Assembly: GCF_002855495.1 (NCBI RefSeq)
Contig: NZ_PKRO01000014.1
Span: 1 to 64,000 of the forward strand
Length of the DNA: 64,000 bases
Direction of reading: 5' to 3'
Source of the DNA: Porphyrobacter sp. TH134
GTDB taxonomy: Bacteria; Pseudomonadota; Alphaproteobacteria; Sphingomonadales; Sphingomonadaceae
In this document: positions 1 to 11,217 of the stretch, one piece after another
Layout: each line of letters starts with the position of its first letter
How positions within the stretch are numbered: position 1 is the stretch's first letter
Notes under the pieces: generated by a model
Databases searched by the model: none
Told to the model about the DNA's origin: nothing
Seen by the model: only the letters and a program-made list of their open reading frames with translations
Made by a program: the position numbers and the translations under genes

Positions 1-91
1 GCATGCTCCCCGCCCCTGAAATCATCGCACGGTCACAACGAGACACCTCGTAACACTGGGTGTCGCCTTAGCTCGTAACACTGGGTGTCCA
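1..91. mobile_element. End of an insertion-sequence-like element with repeated termini
   Basis: An 18-bp sequence, CTCGTAACACTGGGTGTC, occurs twice in direct orientation at 47-64 and 72-89. The first copy is preceded by GACACC at 42-47, which is the inverse of its own last six bases. The second copy ends in CA at 90-91, and recognisable glycosyltransferase coding sequence starts within a few bases of that point. Several short repeats stacked at an end with a terminal CA resemble the multiple-terminal-repeat ends of IS21-type elements, but no transposase is visible in the few bases available, so the family is a guess. Confidence 0.45.
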
Positions 92-633
92 TTGACATGC
101 CCATCCTGCGCCGTTCGCATCCCGATGCGCGGTTGCTGCTGGTCGGCGCAGGGCCGATGGACGACAGCTGGCGGGCTGTGGCGGCCAAACTGCCCGAACC
201 CGAAGCGGTGATCTTTACCGGCCGCGTGCCGCATGCTGCGGTCGAACAATATTATTCGCTGGTCGACGTGCTGGCCTATCCGCGCAAAAGCCAGCGCCTG
301 ACCGATCTGGTCACGCCGCTCAAACCTCTGGAAGCCATGGCGCAGCGCCGCCTGGTGGCAGCCTCCAGCGTTGGTGGACACCGCGAACTGATCACCGATG
401 GCGACACCGGCACGCTGTTTGCGCCTGACGATCCGGCTGCCTGCGCCGGTGTGCTTGCGCGTTTGCTGGACGCGCGCGGGGGCTGGGAGGCAATGAAGGA
501 CCGCGCCGCCGCCCATGTGCGAAACCGCCATGACTGGGCGACAAATGCGCGCGATTATCTCTCTGTTTACTATCTTTTGTTAGCCCGTGGTCAAGGCGGC
601 GGCGCGGGGCGTGTGGTCGCTACGGCAGGATGA
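85..633 (+). pseudogene. Glycosyltransferase family 4 C-terminal fragment, N-terminus lost
   Basis: The translation carries the C-terminal nucleotide-sugar-binding Rossmann half of a GT-B glycosyltransferase (group 1, GT4): ARLLLVGAGP near residue 15, then a FTGRVPH segment, and the EAMAQRRLVAASSVGGHRE region that holds the family's conserved donor-binding Glu. Family members are usually 350-420 residues; about 180 remain. An in-frame stop (76-78) lies inside the upstream terminal repeat, so the loss is not caused by the window edge. The GTG at 85 belongs to the repeat, and homology begins only at about base 94. The gene probably served exopolysaccharide or capsule synthesis and was cut by the element at 1-91. 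Whether the fragment is still translated cannot be told. Confidence 0.7.
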
Positions 634-634
634 T

Positions 635-1603
635 ATGATAATGAAATTGGGGCTGAAGGTTCAACCGAAACAACGCCGTAGCCGCAAGCCGAAGCAGCGC
701 GGACTGGCAGCACTGGCAGCGCATGGGGCGTTCGCGCCAGGGCTGGGGCTGTGGGGGGCACTGCTCGGCGGGCTGGTGGTTACCGTGGTTCCGCCGGTGC
801 TGATTGAAAATGCCATTCGCGGCACGTTAATGGCGACCTTCGATATTCCCCAGCAACTGGTGCTCGCCCTGACAGCGGCGCTGGTGCTTGGCGGTTTGCT
901 GTTTGTAGCCGCTTTCAACATGCACCTTACCGCCCGCCGACGAGCCAATATGCATCCCGTCATGGAGTTTGCGGGCCGGCGCGTGCGCCCGATCGATCCG
1001 GCCCGTGACCTTGGCAGCCGGAGCCTTGACGAGCCGCTTGAAACGATGCCGTTTGCCAGCCCCGCGTGGCGCGACGCCGATACGGCCGAACCGCAGGCCT
1101 TGGCAACCATCGCCCCGGGCAATGCGGTGTCGCCAGATGCGCCCGTTGCCGAGGCGAATGATGCCCCGCGGGCGCTCGACCTCGCTGAATTTGCCCAGCT
1201 GCCGGGCCGTAACGCGGTATGGGTTGAAGAGCCAGCGCCTACACCTGCGCCCGCTCCGGCGCCTGAAGCGCCCTTGGTGGCCAAGCCGTGCCGGGCCGCC
1301 GCGCCAGCCGCGCAACCCGGCACAGCCGCGCTGGCCCGGCTGCGCACTCTGCCGCCGAGCGAGTTGAGCATGGCGGAAATGGTTGAGCGTTTTGCTGGCG
1401 CCTTGCACGAACACCGCGCCGCCCCGCCGCCGCGCGCCTTGACCCGCGAAGACCTTGCTGCCCGCGAGGCGGCGTTGGCCGAGGCGTTGAAAGCGCTCGC
1501 CGCGCTGAGTGGCGGCATGCCTGCCGAGCCGCACAGGCACGCCCGTCAAGAGCCGCTGCGCTCGGCACTTGCGCAGTTGCACGGCCAGCGCGGGGCGGCC
1601 TGA
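635..1603 (+). CDS. Hypothetical two-helix membrane protein with proline/alanine-rich cytoplasmic region
   Basis: Not recognised as a named family. After a very basic N-terminus (KQRRSRKPKQR) there are two hydrophobic segments at about residues 38-60 and 75-97, followed by some 220 residues rich in Ala and Pro, including a stretch of alternating Ala-Pro, and an Ala-rich likely helical C-terminus. The ATG at 635 follows AGGA (627-630) just after the preceding fragment's stop; a second ATG at 641 is equally plausible. The location behind a glycosyltransferase hints at an envelope or polysaccharide-export accessory role, which is inference only. Confidence 0.6.
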   Translation: MIMKLGLKVQPKQRRSRKPKQRGLAALAAHGAFAPGLGLWGALLGGLVVTVVPPVLIENAIRGTLMATFDIPQQLVLALTAALVLGGLLFVAAFNMHLTARRRANMHPVMEFAGRRVRPIDPARDLGSRSLDEPLETMPFASPAWRDADTAEPQALATIAPGNAVSPDAPVAEANDAPRALDLAEFAQLPGRNAVWVEEPAPTPAPAPAPEAPLVAKPCRAAAPAAQPGTAALARLRTLPPSELSMAEMVERFAGALHEHRAAPPPRALTREDLAAREAALAEALKALAALSGGMPAEPHRHARQEPLRSALAQLHGQRGAA

Positions 1604-1673
1604 CACGCGGCCTGCGCGCAAAAGGTGCAACCGAACCGCCCGGCTCGTGCATCATGCGCAATCTAACGATAGT

Positions 1674-1700
1674 TTGAATACCTCTGCGAGAAATTATACT
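1674..1700 (+). promoter_or_regulatory. Possible gltB promoter in the 1604-1868 gap
   Basis: TTGAAT (1674-1679) and TATACT (1695-1700) are separated by 15 bases, shorter than the usual 16-18, in the most AT-rich part of the 265-bp gap before gltB. Nothing else is recognisable in this gap. Confidence 0.25.
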
Positions 1701-1868
1701 TCGCGCGTGACCCTTGCCAAACTCGCTTCCTGTCGGCATGAGGGGGCCGAAAACGGGCGCTAGCGGACCTGACCGGACCGACGTGCCCGAACGACCCGCC
1801 TTCAGGCGTGTCCCCTGCGCGAGCATGTCTGCCGCAGGGTGCGCGCCTGTCGGCATCTGACAGATCGG

Positions 1869-4800
1869 ATGTTTGCCATGGGATACCCCTCCTCCCAGGG
1901 TCTTTACGACCCCGCCAATGAACATGACGCCTGCGGCGTCGGCATGGTTGCGCATATCAAGGGCACGAAAAGCCATGATATTGTGGCGCAGGCGCTGGAT
2001 ATTCTCGACCGGCTCGACCATCGCGGTGCGGTGGGTTCCGATCCGCTGCTGGGGGATGGCGCGGGCATTCTGATTCAGATTCCCGATCCGCTGATTCGCC
2101 GCTGGGCCGAAGCTGCCGGGCATGATCTGCCGCAGCCGGGCGACTACGCTGTGGGCATGTGCTTCCTGCCGCAGGACGCAGCCTCGCGTGAGTTCGTCAA
2201 GGCGCGGATGGAGGCCTTCACCGCCAAGGAAGGCCAGCGCTTCATCGGCTGGCGCGAAGTGCCGACTACGATGGACGGGCTGGGCGCGGCGGTGATCGCG
2301 TCGATGCCGGTCATCGAAATGGCCGTGATTGCGCGCGGCGGGGCCTGCGCCGATCAGGACGCGTTTGAACGCAAGCTGCTCACCATCCGCAAGCAGGTGC
2401 AGAACCCGCTCGCGCAGCTGGCTGAAAAGCACCGTCTGCCGGGCGTGACCGAAACCTATATCCCCTCGTTCTCGACCCGCACCATCGTCTACAAGGGCCT
2501 GCTGCTGGCAACGCAGGTGGGCAGCTTCTACGATGATCTGCGCGATCCCGATTGCGTGTCGGCACTGGGCCTTGTCCACCAGCGCTTTTCCACCAATACC
2601 TTCCCCAGCTGGCGGCTGGCCCACCCGTTCCGCTTCATCGCGCATAATGGCGAGATCAACACGGTGCGCGGCAACGTCAACTGGATGAACGCCCGCCGCC
2701 GCACGATGGAAAGCGAGCTGCTGGGGCCGGACCTCGACAAGATGTGGCCGATCATCCCGCACGGGCAATCGGATACGGCCTGCCTTGATAATGCGTTGGA
2801 ATTGCTGATTGCCGGCGGATATTCGCTGGCCCACGCAATGATGATCCTCATCCCCGAGGCCTGGAGCGGCAACGCGCAGATGTCGCCTGAACGGCGGGCG
2901 TTCTACGAATATCACGCTGCGCTGATGGAGCCGTGGGATGGCCCGGCGGCGGTGTGCTTCACTGATGGCCGCCAGATCGGCGCGACGCTGGACCGCAACG
3001 GTCTGCGCCCCGCGCGCTTCTGCGTCACCAAGGATGATATCGTCTGCCTCGCTTCGGAAAGCGGCGTGCTGCCGTTTGCGGAAGAGGACATCGTCCGCAA
3101 GTGGCGCTTGCAGCCGGGCAAGATGCTGCTGATCGACCTCGATCAGGGCCGCATCATTGAAGATGACGAGCTGAAGGCCGACCTCGCCAATGCCGAGCCC
3201 TATGCCGAATGGCTGCATCAGGCGCAGTACAAGCTGGAAGACATCACCGATGTGGTGCCGGAACTGGCGGCGATTCCACCTGAGGAAACCACGCTGCTGC
3301 AACGCCAGCAGGCGTTCGGCTACACGCAGGAAGATATCACCCGCTTCCTTGAACCGATGGCGGTGGATGGTGATGATCCGATCGGATCGATGGGGACCGA
3401 CACGCCGATTGCCGTATTGTCCGACCGTGCGCGGCTGCTGTATGATTACTTCAAACAAAACTTCGCGCAGGTCACCAACCCGCCGATCGACCCGATCCGC
3501 GAGGAACTGGTGATGAGCCTCACCAGCATGATCGGCCCGCGCCCGAACCTGCTGGGCCGCGATGCGGGGACGCACAAGCGGCTTGAGGTCGATCAGCCGA
3601 TCCTGACGAATGAGGATCTGGCCAAGATTCGCTCGGTGGAAGAGGCGCTGGACGGCGCGTTCCGCTGCGCCACCATCGACATCACATGGGATGCCAGCAC
3701 CGGGGCGGAAGGCCTTGAATTGGCGCTGAAAGAAATGTGCTGGGCGGCGACAGAAGCGGTGTTGCAGGACCACAATATCCTCGTGCTCAGCGACCGCGGC
3801 CAGAGCGAGACTCGCGTGCCCATGCCGGCCCTGCTGGCGACGGCAGCGGTGCATCATCACCTCGTGCGGCAAGGCCTCAGGATGCAGACCGGGCTCGTCG
3901 TCGAAACCGGCGAAGCGCGCGAAGTGCATCACTTCTGCGTGCTGGCAGGCTACGGCGCGGAGGCGATCAATCCCTATCTCGCATTCGAGACCATCGAGGC
4001 TTTGCGCGCCAAGCGGCACCCGGAAATTCCGGCGTACAAGGTGCAGCAGAACTTCATCAAGGGCGTGGGCAAGGGCATCCGCAAGGTCATGTCCAAGATG
4101 GGCATTTCGACCTACCAGTCCTATTGCGGCGCGCAGATCTTCGATGCGGTGGGCCTGTCGACAGCCTTTGTTGAGCGCTACTTCACCGGCACCGCCACCA
4201 CCATCGAGGGCATCGGCCTTGCTGAAGTCGCCGAGGAGGCTCTGCGACGCCACGGCCAGGCGTATGGCGACAACCCGCTTTATGACGGGATGCTCGATGT
4301 GGGCGGGATCTACCAGTACCGGTTGCGCGGTGAGGAACACGCCTGGACGCCGCAAAACGTCGCGCAATTGCAGCACGCGGTGCGCGGCAATGATCCCAAG
4401 AACTACGCCGAATTCGCCAAGTCGATCAACGAACAGTCCGAGCGGCTGCTGACGATCCGCGGGCTCTTGGAGTTCAAGAAGGCCGCAACCCCGATTCCGC
4501 TCGACGAGGTCGAACCGGCCAAGGAAATCGTGAAGCGGTTTTCGACCGGCGCGATGAGCCTCGGCTCGATCAGCCACGAAGCGCACTCGACCATGGCAAT
4601 CGCGATGAACCGTATCGGCGGGCGTTCGAACACGGGTGAGGGCGGGGAAGAGCCGTTCCGCTTCAAGCCGATGGCCAATGGCGATTCGATGCGCAGCCGG
4701 ATCAAGCAGGTCGCATCAGGTCGGTTTGGCGTGACGACGGAATATCTCGTCAATTCCGACGATATCCAGATCAAGATGGCGCAGGGCGCAAAGCCCGGCG

Positions 4801-6518
4801 AGGGCGGGCAGCTGCCCGGCCACAAGGTCGATAAGCGCATCGGCGCTGTGCGGCACTCGACCCCGGGCGTGGGCCTGATCTCGCCGCCGCCGCACCATGA
4901 CATCTATTCGATCGAAGACTTGGCGCAGCTGATCCACGATCTCAAGAACGTGAACCCGGTCGCGCGGATTTCGGTGAAGCTGGTGTCCGAAGTCGGCGTC
5001 GGCACGGTGGCTGCGGGCGTCTCCAAGGCGCGTGCGGATCACGTTACGATTGCGGGCTATGATGGCGGGACGGGCGCGTCGCCGCTGACCTCGCTGACGC
5101 ACGCGGGTTCGCCTTGGGAAATCGGTCTTGCCGAAACGCAGCAGACGCTGCTGCTCAACGATCTGCGGGAACGGATCGCGGTGCAGGTCGATGGCGGCCT
5201 GCGTACCGGGCGCGATGTCGCCATCGGCGCGCTGCTCGGCGCGGACGAGTTCGGTTTTGCCACCGCCCCGCTGATCGCCGCCGGGTGCATCATGATGCGC
5301 AAGTGCCACCTCAATACCTGCCCCGTCGGCGTCGCCACGCAGGACCCGGTGCTGCGCGCGCGCTTCACCGGTCAGCCGGAGCACGTGGTCAACTACATGT
5401 TCTTCGTCGCCGAGGAACTGCGCCAGATCATGGCCGAGATGGGCATCCGTACCGTCGCGGAGATGGTCGGCCGGGTCGACCTGCTCGACACCCGCCGGAT
5501 GGAGCGCCATTGGAAGGCGCGCGGGATCGACCTTGCGCGCATCCTGCATCAGGTGGAGATCAAGGAAGGCGCGTCGCTGCGCCAGCGCGGCACGCAGGAT
5601 CATGGCCTCGAAGGCGCGCTCGACAATCAGTTGATCGCCGATTGCCGCAGCGCCATCGATACCAAAGCGCCGGTGCAACTCGCCTATGACGTGTGCAACG
5701 TGAACCGCACGGTCGGCGCGATGCTGTCGGGCGAAATCGCCAAAGCGCACGGGCATGAAGGCCTGCCGACCGACACGATCCGCATCAATCTGACGGGCGT
5801 GGCCGGACAGAGCTTCGGCGCGTGGCTGGCCCACGGCGTGACGCTTGATCTGGTCGGCGATGCCAATGACTATGTCGGCAAGGGATTGTCAGGCGGGCGT
5901 ATCATCGTGCGCCAGCCTGCCGAAGCCCCGCGCAATGCGCAGGACAATATCATCGTCGGCAATACGGTGATGTATGGCGCCATCGCGGGCGAGGCCTATT
6001 TCAACGGCGTTGCGGGTGAGCGGTTCGCCGTGCGCAATTCGGGCGCCATTGCGGTGGTCGAAGGCACCGGGGATCACGGCTGCGAATACATGACCGGCGG
6101 CGTGGTGGTCGTGCTGGGCAAAACCGGAAGGAACTTCGCCGCAGGGATGAGCGGCGGGGTCGCCTATGTCTATGACCCTGACGGCGCGTTCAAGGATTTG
6201 GTCAACCACGCGCAGGTCGATCTGCTGCCGATCGCCGCCGGGCCGGACGCCGAGGAAGGCACCGGACGCCCCTCGCAGCGTCCGCGCTCGGTCAACGACT
6301 TCGGCATGGGCGATATGCTGCGTCACGATGCCGAGCGGCTGCGTATCTTGGTTGAACGTCACCAGCTCCACACCGGCTCCAAGCTGGCAGGCGCGCTGCT
6401 GGCCGATTGGGACGCGGCGCTGGGCAAGTTCGTGAAGGTGATGCCGCGCGATTATGCGGCGGCCTTGCGCAAGCTCGAAGCGGAACGGGCCGAGGCTGAG
6501 AGCGTCGCGGCGGAGTGA
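1869..6518 (+). CDS. gltB: Glutamate synthase (NADPH) large subunit
   Basis: Transfers the glutamine amide nitrogen to 2-oxoglutarate, giving two glutamates, as the alpha subunit of GOGAT in the GS-GOGAT ammonia assimilation cycle. The Ntn-type glutaminase nucleophile is the Cys in DACGVG (Cys22 from the ATG at 1869), implying a short propeptide of about 21 residues that is removed. The FMN-binding synthase barrel follows, and the 3Fe-4S ligands are Cys1140, Cys1146 and Cys1151 in [13 protein letters not shown]. The C-terminal beta-helix domain (GXXGG repeats, from about residue 1270) closes the protein. About 1,549 residues is normal for the family. A GTG at 1839 and an ATG at 1878 are alternative starts. 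gltD lies 118 bp downstream, separated by a palindromic repeat. Confidence 0.97.
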   Translation: MFAMGYPSSQGLYDPANEHDACGVGMVAHIKGTKSHDIVAQALDILDRLDHRGAVGSDPLLGDGAGILIQIPDPLIRRWAEAAGHDLPQPGDYAVGMCFLPQDAASREFVKARMEAFTAKEGQRFIGWREVPTTMDGLGAAVIASMPVIEMAVIARGGACADQDAFERKLLTIRKQVQNPLAQLAEKHRLPGVTETYIPSFSTRTIVYKGLLLATQVGSFYDDLRDPDCVSALGLVHQRFSTNTFPSWRLAHPFRFIAHNGEINTVRGNVNWMNARRRTMESELLGPDLDKMWPIIPHGQSDTACLDNALELLIAGGYSLAHAMMILIPEAWSGNAQMSPERRAFYEYHAALMEPWDGPAAVCFTDGRQIGATLDRNGLRPARFCVTKDDIVCLASESGVLPFAEEDIVRKWRLQPGKMLLIDLDQGRIIEDDELKADLANAEPYAEWLHQAQYKLEDITDVVPELAAIPPEETTLLQRQQAFGYTQEDITRFLEPMAVDGDDPIGSMGTDTPIAVLSDRARLLYDYFKQNFAQVTNPPIDPIREELVMSLTSMIGPRPNLLGRDAGTHKRLEVDQPILTNEDLAKIRSVEEALDGAFRCATIDITWDASTGAEGLELALKEMCWAATEAVLQDHNILVLSDRGQSETRVPMPALLATAAVHHHLVRQGLRMQTGLVVETGEAREVHHFCVLAGYGAEAINPYLAFETIEALRAKRHPEIPAYKVQQNFIKGVGKGIRKVMSKMGISTYQSYCGAQIFDAVGLSTAFVERYFTGTATTIEGIGLAEVAEEALRRHGQAYGDNPLYDGMLDVGGIYQYRLRGEEHAWTPQNVAQLQHAVRGNDPKNYAEFAKSINEQSERLLTIRGLLEFKKAATPIPLDEVEPAKEIVKRFSTGAMSLGSISHEAHSTMAIAMNRIGGRSNTGEGGEEPFRFKPMANGDSMRSRIKQVASGRFGVTTEYLVNSDDIQIKMAQGAKPGEGGQLPGHKVDKRIGAVRHSTPGVGLISPPPHHDIYSIEDLAQLIHDLKNVNPVARISVKLVSEVGVGTVAAGVSKARADHVTIAGYDGGTGASPLTSLTHAGSPWEIGLAETQQTLLLNDLRERIAVQVDGGLRTGRDVAIGALLGADEFGFATAPLIAAGCIMMRKCHLNTCPVGVATQDPVLRARFTGQPEHVVNYMFFVAEELRQIMAEMGIRTVAEMVGRVDLLDTRRMERHWKARGIDLARILHQVEIKEGASLRQRGTQDHGLEGALDNQLIADCRSAIDTKAPVQLAYDVCNVNRTVGAMLSGEIAKAHGHEGLPTDTIRINLTGVAGQSFGAWLAHGVTLDLVGDANDYVGKGLSGGRIIVRQPAEAPRNAQDNIIVGNTVMYGAIAGEAYFNGVAGERFAVRNSGAIAVVEGTGDHGCEYMTGGVVVVLGKTGRNFAAGMSGGVAYVYDPDGAFKDLVNHAQVDLLPIAAGPDAEEGTGRPSQRPRSVNDFGMGDMLRHDAERLRILVERHQLHTGSKLAGALLADWDAALGKFVKVMPRDYAAALRKLEAERAEAESVAAE

Positions 6519-6530
6519 ATTGTGTTATTT

Positions 6531-6616
6531 CGTCATTGCGAGCGTAGCGAAGCAATCCAGAGCGGCACGGTGCGGCTATGGATTGCCGCGGGGCCTGCGG
6601 CCCCTCGTAATGACGA
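6531..6616. repeat. REP-like palindrome, family A (between gltB and gltD)
   Basis: CGTCATTGCGAG at 6531-6542 is mirrored by CTCGTAATGACG at 6604-6615 (11 of 12 positions), and GCAATCC at 6552-6558 by GGATTGC at 6580-6586. The element can fold into a long cruciform or mRNA hairpin. Sequences of this type are dispersed in many alphaproteobacterial chromosomes. Here it sits between two genes whose products must be made together, so it may adjust the relative level of the two subunits or protect the upstream mRNA. Confidence 0.8.
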
Positions 6617-6636
6617 CCTGAACTGAGGACGATAGA

Positions 6637-8073
6637 GTGGGCAAGGAAACCGGATTTCTCGAGCTGGACCGCCGTGATCGGGATTATCTCGACCCGAAAG
6701 AGCGGCTGAAGAACTACCGCGAATTCGTCATTCAGCCGGATGAGAGCACGCTGGCGGGTCAGGCCTCGCGCTGCATGAATTGCGGCATTCCCTATTGTCA
6801 CAACGGCTGTCCGGTGAACAACCTGATCCCCGACTGGAACCACCTCGTCTACGAGGCGGACTGGAAGCGGGCGCTGGACATGCTGCACAGCACCAATAAC
6901 TTCCCCGAATTCACCGGCCGCATCTGTCCCGCGCCGTGTGAGGCGGCGTGCACGCTCAACATCGTCGACCAGCCGGTGACGATCAAGTCGATCGAATGCG
7001 CGATCATCGACCGCGGGTGGAAGGAAGGTTGGGTCAAGCCGCTGATCCCTGCCAAGAAGACCGGCAAGTCGGTCGCGGTGATCGGTTCCGGCCCGGCGGG
7101 CCTTGCCTGCGCGCAGCAGCTGGCGCGCGCCGGGCATAGCGTCACGGTGTTTGAAAAGAGCGACCGTCTGGGCGGGCTGCTTCGCTACGGCATCCCCGAC
7201 TTCAAGATGGAAAAGCACCTCATCAACCGGCGCGCCCAGCAGATGGAAGCCGAAGGGGTGACGTTCAAAACCTCGAAGGAAGTGGGCGTCGATATCTCGT
7301 TCAAGTCGCTGCAGGAAAACTTCGATGCCGTGGTGCTGGCGGGTGGCGCGGAAGATGCGCGCGCCTTGCAGATCCCCGGCGCGGAAATGGCGGGCGTGCG
7401 CCTGGCGATGGAGTTTCTCACCCAGCAGAACAAGCGCGTGGCGGGCGATGATGAATTGCGTGCGGCCCCGCGCGGCAGCTTGACCGCGACCGGCAAGCAT
7501 GTGGTGGTGCTGGGCGGCGGCGATACGGGCAGCGATTGTGTGGGCACGTCGAACCGGCAGGGCGCGCTCAGCGTCACCCAGCTCGAAATCATGCCCAAGC
7601 CGCCCGAAAAGGAAGACAAGGCGCTGACCTGGCCCGATTGGCCGATGAAGCTGCGCACGTCCTCAAGCCATCAGGAAGGCGTCGAACGTGACTGGGCGGT
7701 GCTGGCGAAGCGCGTGATCGGAGACGGTGAGAAAGTGACCGGTCTCGAATGTGTGCGCGTGGAATGGCTCGGCGGGCAGATGCAGGAAATGGCGGGCAGC
7801 GAGTTCACCATCCAGGCCGATCTGATCCTGCTGGCGATGGGCTTCGTCGGGCCGAAGAAGGCGGGGTTGCTGGAACAGGCGGGCGTCACGCTATCGGCGC
7901 GCGGCAATGTCGACGCCGATACCGAAAGCTATGCCACCAGCGTTCCGGGCGTCTTTGCCTGCGGTGACATGCGGCGCGGGCAGAGCCTTGTCGTCTGGGC
8001 GATCCGCGAAGGCCGACAGGCCGCGCGCGCGGTGGACGAGGCGCTGATGGGGGTGTCGGAGCTGCCGCGCTGA
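6637..8073 (+). CDS. gltD: Glutamate synthase (NADPH) small subunit
   Basis: Beta subunit of GOGAT: oxidises NADPH at an FAD and passes electrons through Fe-S clusters to the large subunit. Low-potential 4Fe-4S ligands are visible in [14 protein letters not shown] (Cys46, 49, 54, 58) and CPAPCEAAC (Cys97, 101, 105). The FAD dinucleotide fold is GSGPAG at 150-155 and the NADPH fold is GGGDTG at 293-298. The length of 478 residues fits the family. The start is GTG, preceded by GAGGA at 6625-6629 with 7-base spacing. Confidence 0.96.
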   Translation: MGKETGFLELDRRDRDYLDPKERLKNYREFVIQPDESTLAGQASRCMNCGIPYCHNGCPVNNLIPDWNHLVYEADWKRALDMLHSTNNFPEFTGRICPAPCEAACTLNIVDQPVTIKSIECAIIDRGWKEGWVKPLIPAKKTGKSVAVIGSGPAGLACAQQLARAGHSVTVFEKSDRLGGLLRYGIPDFKMEKHLINRRAQQMEAEGVTFKTSKEVGVDISFKSLQENFDAVVLAGGAEDARALQIPGAEMAGVRLAMEFLTQQNKRVAGDDELRAAPRGSLTATGKHVVVLGGGDTGSDCVGTSNRQGALSVTQLEIMPKPPEKEDKALTWPDWPMKLRTSSSHQEGVERDWAVLAKRVIGDGEKVTGLECVRVEWLGGQMQEMAGSEFTIQADLILLAMGFVGPKKAGLLEQAGVTLSARGNVDADTESYATSVPGVFACGDMRRGQSLVVWAIREGRQAARAVDEALMGVSELPR

Positions 8074-8113
8074 GGCTTGCCCGGCAGGCCGCGCGCGGGC
8101 AAGCGCGCGCCCG

Positions 8114-8437
8114 GTGACCCTCGCGCTCTACAGCCTTGCGGCCGCTGCCGAAATCGCCGGGTGCTTTGCCTTTTGGGCCTGGGCGCGGGAGGGAAAGTCG
8201 CCGCTTTGGCTGGTGCCGGGGGTGCTGAGCCTGTGCCTCTTCGCGTTCCTGCTGACCCGGATCGATAGCGCCTTCGCCGGCCGCGCCTTTGCCGCTTATG
8301 GAGGGGTCTACATCGCTGCGAGCCTCGCGTGGATGTGGATGGTCGAGAGCGCGCGGCCTGACCGGTGGGATGTTCTGGGCGGGGCGGTGTGCCTGCTGGG
8401 AGCCGCGCTGATCGTGTGGGGGCCGCGCGGAAGCTAG
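8114..8437 (+). CDS. YnfA/UPF0060 family small membrane protein
   Basis: The 107 residues form four hydrophobic helices with the layout of the UPF0060 (YnfA) family of inner-membrane proteins, including the [12 protein letters not shown] start and the [19 protein letters not shown] segment characteristic of it. The family is distantly related to SMR-type transporters and its physiological substrate is not settled. The start is GTG. Its stop codon overlaps that of the convergent HPP gene through the shared tetramer CTAG. Confidence 0.85.
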   Translation: MTLALYSLAAAAEIAGCFAFWAWAREGKSPLWLVPGVLSLCLFAFLLTRIDSAFAGRAFAAYGGVYIAASLAWMWMVESARPDRWDVLGGAVCLLGAALIVWGPRGS

Positions 8438-9144
8438 GGTCCACGCCGCCGTGCGGCAGCACGCTCGCTCACCGCGCGGTAAAACTGGTCGAGATCATCG
8501 ACATCGACATCGAGCACTTCGTCCCACGCGGCCAAGGTCGCCTCGATATCCTCACGCGTGTGACGCGGGGCGGCATCGCCCGGATCGGACGCGGCAGGGA
8601 CAATGATATGCGGCCAGCGGTGGCCGGTTGCGTTGTTATAAATCCAGCCTGCCAGTGCGAGCGCACCGACATTCGCAGCAATCGGCAGGAGGTGGGTGAA
8701 GGTCCACCCTTCCGGCCCCGCCGCACCCAGCGCGCACAGCAGAGCGCAGGCCCCGCCAGGCGGATGGAGGCAGCGCGCCAAGCTCATCGCCGCAATCGCG
8801 AGGCCGACCGCAAGGCTCGCGGCGAGCACCGGCTCTTCAATCAGAATTCCCAAGCCAAGACCGAGACTGCTGGACAGCAGGTTTCCCCCGATCACCGACC
8901 ACGGTTGCGCAAGCGGGCTTGCCGGCACCGCAAAGACCAACACCGCCGAGGCCCCGAGGGGGGCGACCAGCCACGGCAGGTGGGCATAATTGCCGCTGAA
9001 CACCACAGCCGTCGCCAACCCGGCCACCGCGATCGCCAGCGCCGCTCCGAACGATCCGCGCAGCCAGCCGAGATGTCCAAGCACGCGCTGCGGAAGCAGC
9101 GATGCGGCATGTTTGAAAGGCGCGCCAAACAAGACCTTAATCAA
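8434..9144 (-). CDS. HPP family integral membrane protein
   Basis: Contains the family-naming HPPGGA motif in the [15 protein letters not shown] segment and four to five transmembrane helices, followed by a soluble C-terminal tail of about 50 acidic residues. Some HPP proteins are reported to move nitrite; the substrate here is unknown. The start is uncertain: a TTG at 9144 overlaps the stop of the upstream nitroreductase gene (TTGATTAA), suggesting coupled translation; a TTG at 9132 is an alternative, and the frame stays open upstream to 9192. Confidence 0.75.
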   Translation of the reverse strand: MIKVLFGAPFKHAASLLPQRVLGHLGWLRGSFGAALAIAVAGLATAVVFSGNYAHLPWLVAPLGASAVLVFAVPASPLAQPWSVIGGNLLSSSLGLGLGILIEEPVLAASLAVGLAIAAMSLARCLHPPGGACALLCALGAAGPEGWTFTHLLPIAANVGALALAGWIYNNATGHRWPHIIVPAASDPGDAAPRHTREDIEATLAAWDEVLDVDVDDLDQFYRAVSERAAARRRGP

Positions 9145-9829
9145 ACCCCACAAACCGCGCCGCTTCGTCCACGCTTTGGCGCAAGGACACAACCGCGTTC
9201 GCCGGAAAATCCGGATCGGGCCAGCCCATCGCCACCGCCTTCATGATGACCTGATCGTCAGGGATGCCCGCGTGTTCGCGCACCACCGGGCTTTGCATGA
9301 TCCCTTGCGAGTTGATCACGCAGCCCAGCCCGCGCGACCACGCCGCATTCACCAGCGCCGTCGTCACCGCGCCGCAATCAAAGGCGGTGTCGTCGCTGCC
9401 GCCAAGCTCGCGGTCATAGGTGACGATCACGCACACCGGCGCGTCAAACTGGCGGAAGCCGCGCAGCACCCAATCCTGCCGGGCATCCTTATCGTCGCGC
9501 TCGATCCCCATCGCGCCGAACAACTGCTTGGCGACTTCGACCTGCCGGTCGCGGTGAACGCCGGCAAAGGCCTCGCCCCGGCGGAATTCGCGGCTGTCGG
9601 GGACGCCGGCCAGTATCCGCTCGGTGTTGCCCTTGCGGATGCGATCCAGCGGCTCGCCGGTGATGACGTGGAAGTGCCACGGCTGGGTGTTCATCGACGT
9701 GGGCGAGCGCATCGCCAGCGTGAGCACCTCTTCGATCAACGCGCGCGGCACGGGCTTGCCCAGATACCCGCGAATGCTGCGCCGCCCGAGCACCACCTCG
9801 GCGTAAGTCTGATCTGGCGTACCGCCCAT
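9137..9829 (-). CDS. Nitroreductase family protein (FMN-dependent NAD(P)H oxidoreductase)
   Basis: The 230 residues show the nitroreductase fold: an N-terminal RRSIRGY FMN-phosphate-binding motif, RSPTSMNTQPWHF, and the GLGCVINSQG and MGWPDPD regions near the C-terminus. Such enzymes reduce nitroaromatics, quinones or enones using FMN; the physiological substrate cannot be read from sequence. It is cotranscribed with the HPP gene, whose start overlaps its stop. Confidence 0.9.
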   Translation of the reverse strand: MGGTPDQTYAEVVLGRRSIRGYLGKPVPRALIEEVLTLAMRSPTSMNTQPWHFHVITGEPLDRIRKGNTERILAGVPDSREFRRGEAFAGVHRDRQVEVAKQLFGAMGIERDDKDARQDWVLRGFRQFDAPVCVIVTYDRELGGSDDTAFDCGAVTTALVNAAWSRGLGCVINSQGIMQSPVVREHAGIPDDQVIMKAVAMGWPDPDFPANAVVSLRQSVDEAARFVGFD

Positions 9830-9907
9830 GCTACTCTCCCGAATCTGTTTCGGGTGAGGGTTAGCGCAGCCAGAGCGGCGCTCAAAGTCCGCTACGGCAG
9901 GGGGGCG

Positions 9908-11128
9908 TCAGGCCGCCTCGGCCAGCCGCAGTTCCAGCCGGTCCCAGATTTCGACCAGCGCCTGCGTCAATTCCTCCATCATCGCATCGGTGTGATGCGG
10001 GCCGGGGGTGAAGCGCAAACGCTCGGTCCCGCGCGGCACGGTGGGGAAGTTGATCGGCTGCACATAGACGCCGTATTCGGCCAGCAGGATGTCGCTGATC
10101 TTCTTGGCACGCACCGGATCGCCAACCATCAGCGGCACGATGTGGGTGACACTGTCCATCACCGGCAGGCCCGCTTCGGCAAACTTGAGTTTCAGCACGG
10201 CGGCGGCGCGCATCTGCGCGTTGCGCTCCACGCTCGATTCCTTGAGATGCCGCACCGACGCGAGCACGCCCGCCACCAGCACCGGCGAAAGCGAGGTGGT
10301 GAAAATGAAGCCCGGCGCATAAGAGCGGATGCAGTCCACCACCTTGTTCGACGCGGCGATATAGCCGCCCATCACGCCGAACGCCTTGCCCAGCGTGCCT
10401 TCGATGATGTCGATCCGGTGGGCGGCGTTATCCCGTTCGGAAATGCCGCCGCCGCGTGCGCCGTACATGCCGACGGCGTGAACCTCGTCGATATAGGTGA
10501 GCGCGTTGTATTTTTCCGCCAGGTCGCAAATCGCGTGGATCGGGGCGATGTCGCCATCCATCGAATAGACGCTTTCAAAGGCGATCAGCTTGGGCGTGTT
10601 AACGTCGACCGATGCCAGCAGATCTTCCAGATGGGCCACGTCATTGTGGCGGAACACCAGTTTTTCGCAGCCCGAATTGCGGATGCCCGCGATCATGCTG
10701 GCATGGTTCAGCTCATCGGAGAAGATCACGCAGCCCGGCAGCAGTTTGGCCAGCGTAGACAGCGTCGCGTCGTTCGAGACATAGCCCGAGGTGAACAGCA
10801 GCGCGGCATCCTTGCCGTGGAGATCGGCAAGTTCGCGTTCCAGCTCGACGTGAAGGTGCGTGTTGCCGCCAATATTGCGCGTGCCGCCCGAACCTGCGCC
10901 CACATCGTGCAGCGCCGCTTCCATCGCGCCGATCACCTTGTCGTGCTGGCCCATGCACAGATAATCATTGGAACACCACACCGTGATCGGCTTGGGGCCG
11001 TTATGGCCATGAAAACAGCGCGCGTTGGGATAGGCGCCCTTGTTGCGCATGATATCGATGAAGACGCGGTAGCGGCCTTCCTCGTGCAGCCGGTCGATCG
11101 CGGAGTCGAAAATCTGGTCGTAGTTCAC
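9908..11128 (-). CDS. hemA: 5-aminolevulinate synthase
   Basis: Condenses glycine and succinyl-CoA to 5-aminolevulinate with PLP, the first step of the C4 route to haem and bacteriochlorophyll, typical of alphaproteobacteria. The 406 residues contain the PLP-binding lysine in EGTLGKAFG (Lys248), and Asp214/His217 in [10 protein letters not shown]; these numbers coincide with those known for the Rhodobacter capsulatus enzyme. The glycine-rich [12 protein letters not shown] loop is at 78-89. The start is GTG at 11126-11128. Succinyl-CoA from the methylmalonyl-CoA genes further along is one source of its substrate. Confidence 0.97.
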   Translation of the reverse strand: MNYDQIFDSAIDRLHEEGRYRVFIDIMRNKGAYPNARCFHGHNGPKPITVWCSNDYLCMGQHDKVIGAMEAALHDVGAGSGGTRNIGGNTHLHVELERELADLHGKDAALLFTSGYVSNDATLSTLAKLLPGCVIFSDELNHASMIAGIRNSGCEKLVFRHNDVAHLEDLLASVDVNTPKLIAFESVYSMDGDIAPIHAICDLAEKYNALTYIDEVHAVGMYGARGGGISERDNAAHRIDIIEGTLGKAFGVMGGYIAASNKVVDCIRSYAPGFIFTTSLSPVLVAGVLASVRHLKESSVERNAQMRAAAVLKLKFAEAGLPVMDSVTHIVPLMVGDPVRAKKISDILLAEYGVYVQPINFPTVPRGTERLRFTPGPHHTDAMMEELTQALVEIWDRLELRLAEAA

Positions 11129-11217
11129 ACGCGGCTCTTTGTGCTGAGTGGGGGAGAGAACTGCTCGGCCCCATGAATGTCCAATCGTCAGGGCTCATAA
11201 CCCATAAAACGGCTAAT

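Noticed and set aside
1239-4586. Antisense open frame of about 1,100 codons opposite gltB
   Set aside because: Long minus-strand frames opposite highly expressed GC-rich genes arise from codon bias; gltB is unmistakable and the antisense product resembles no protein.
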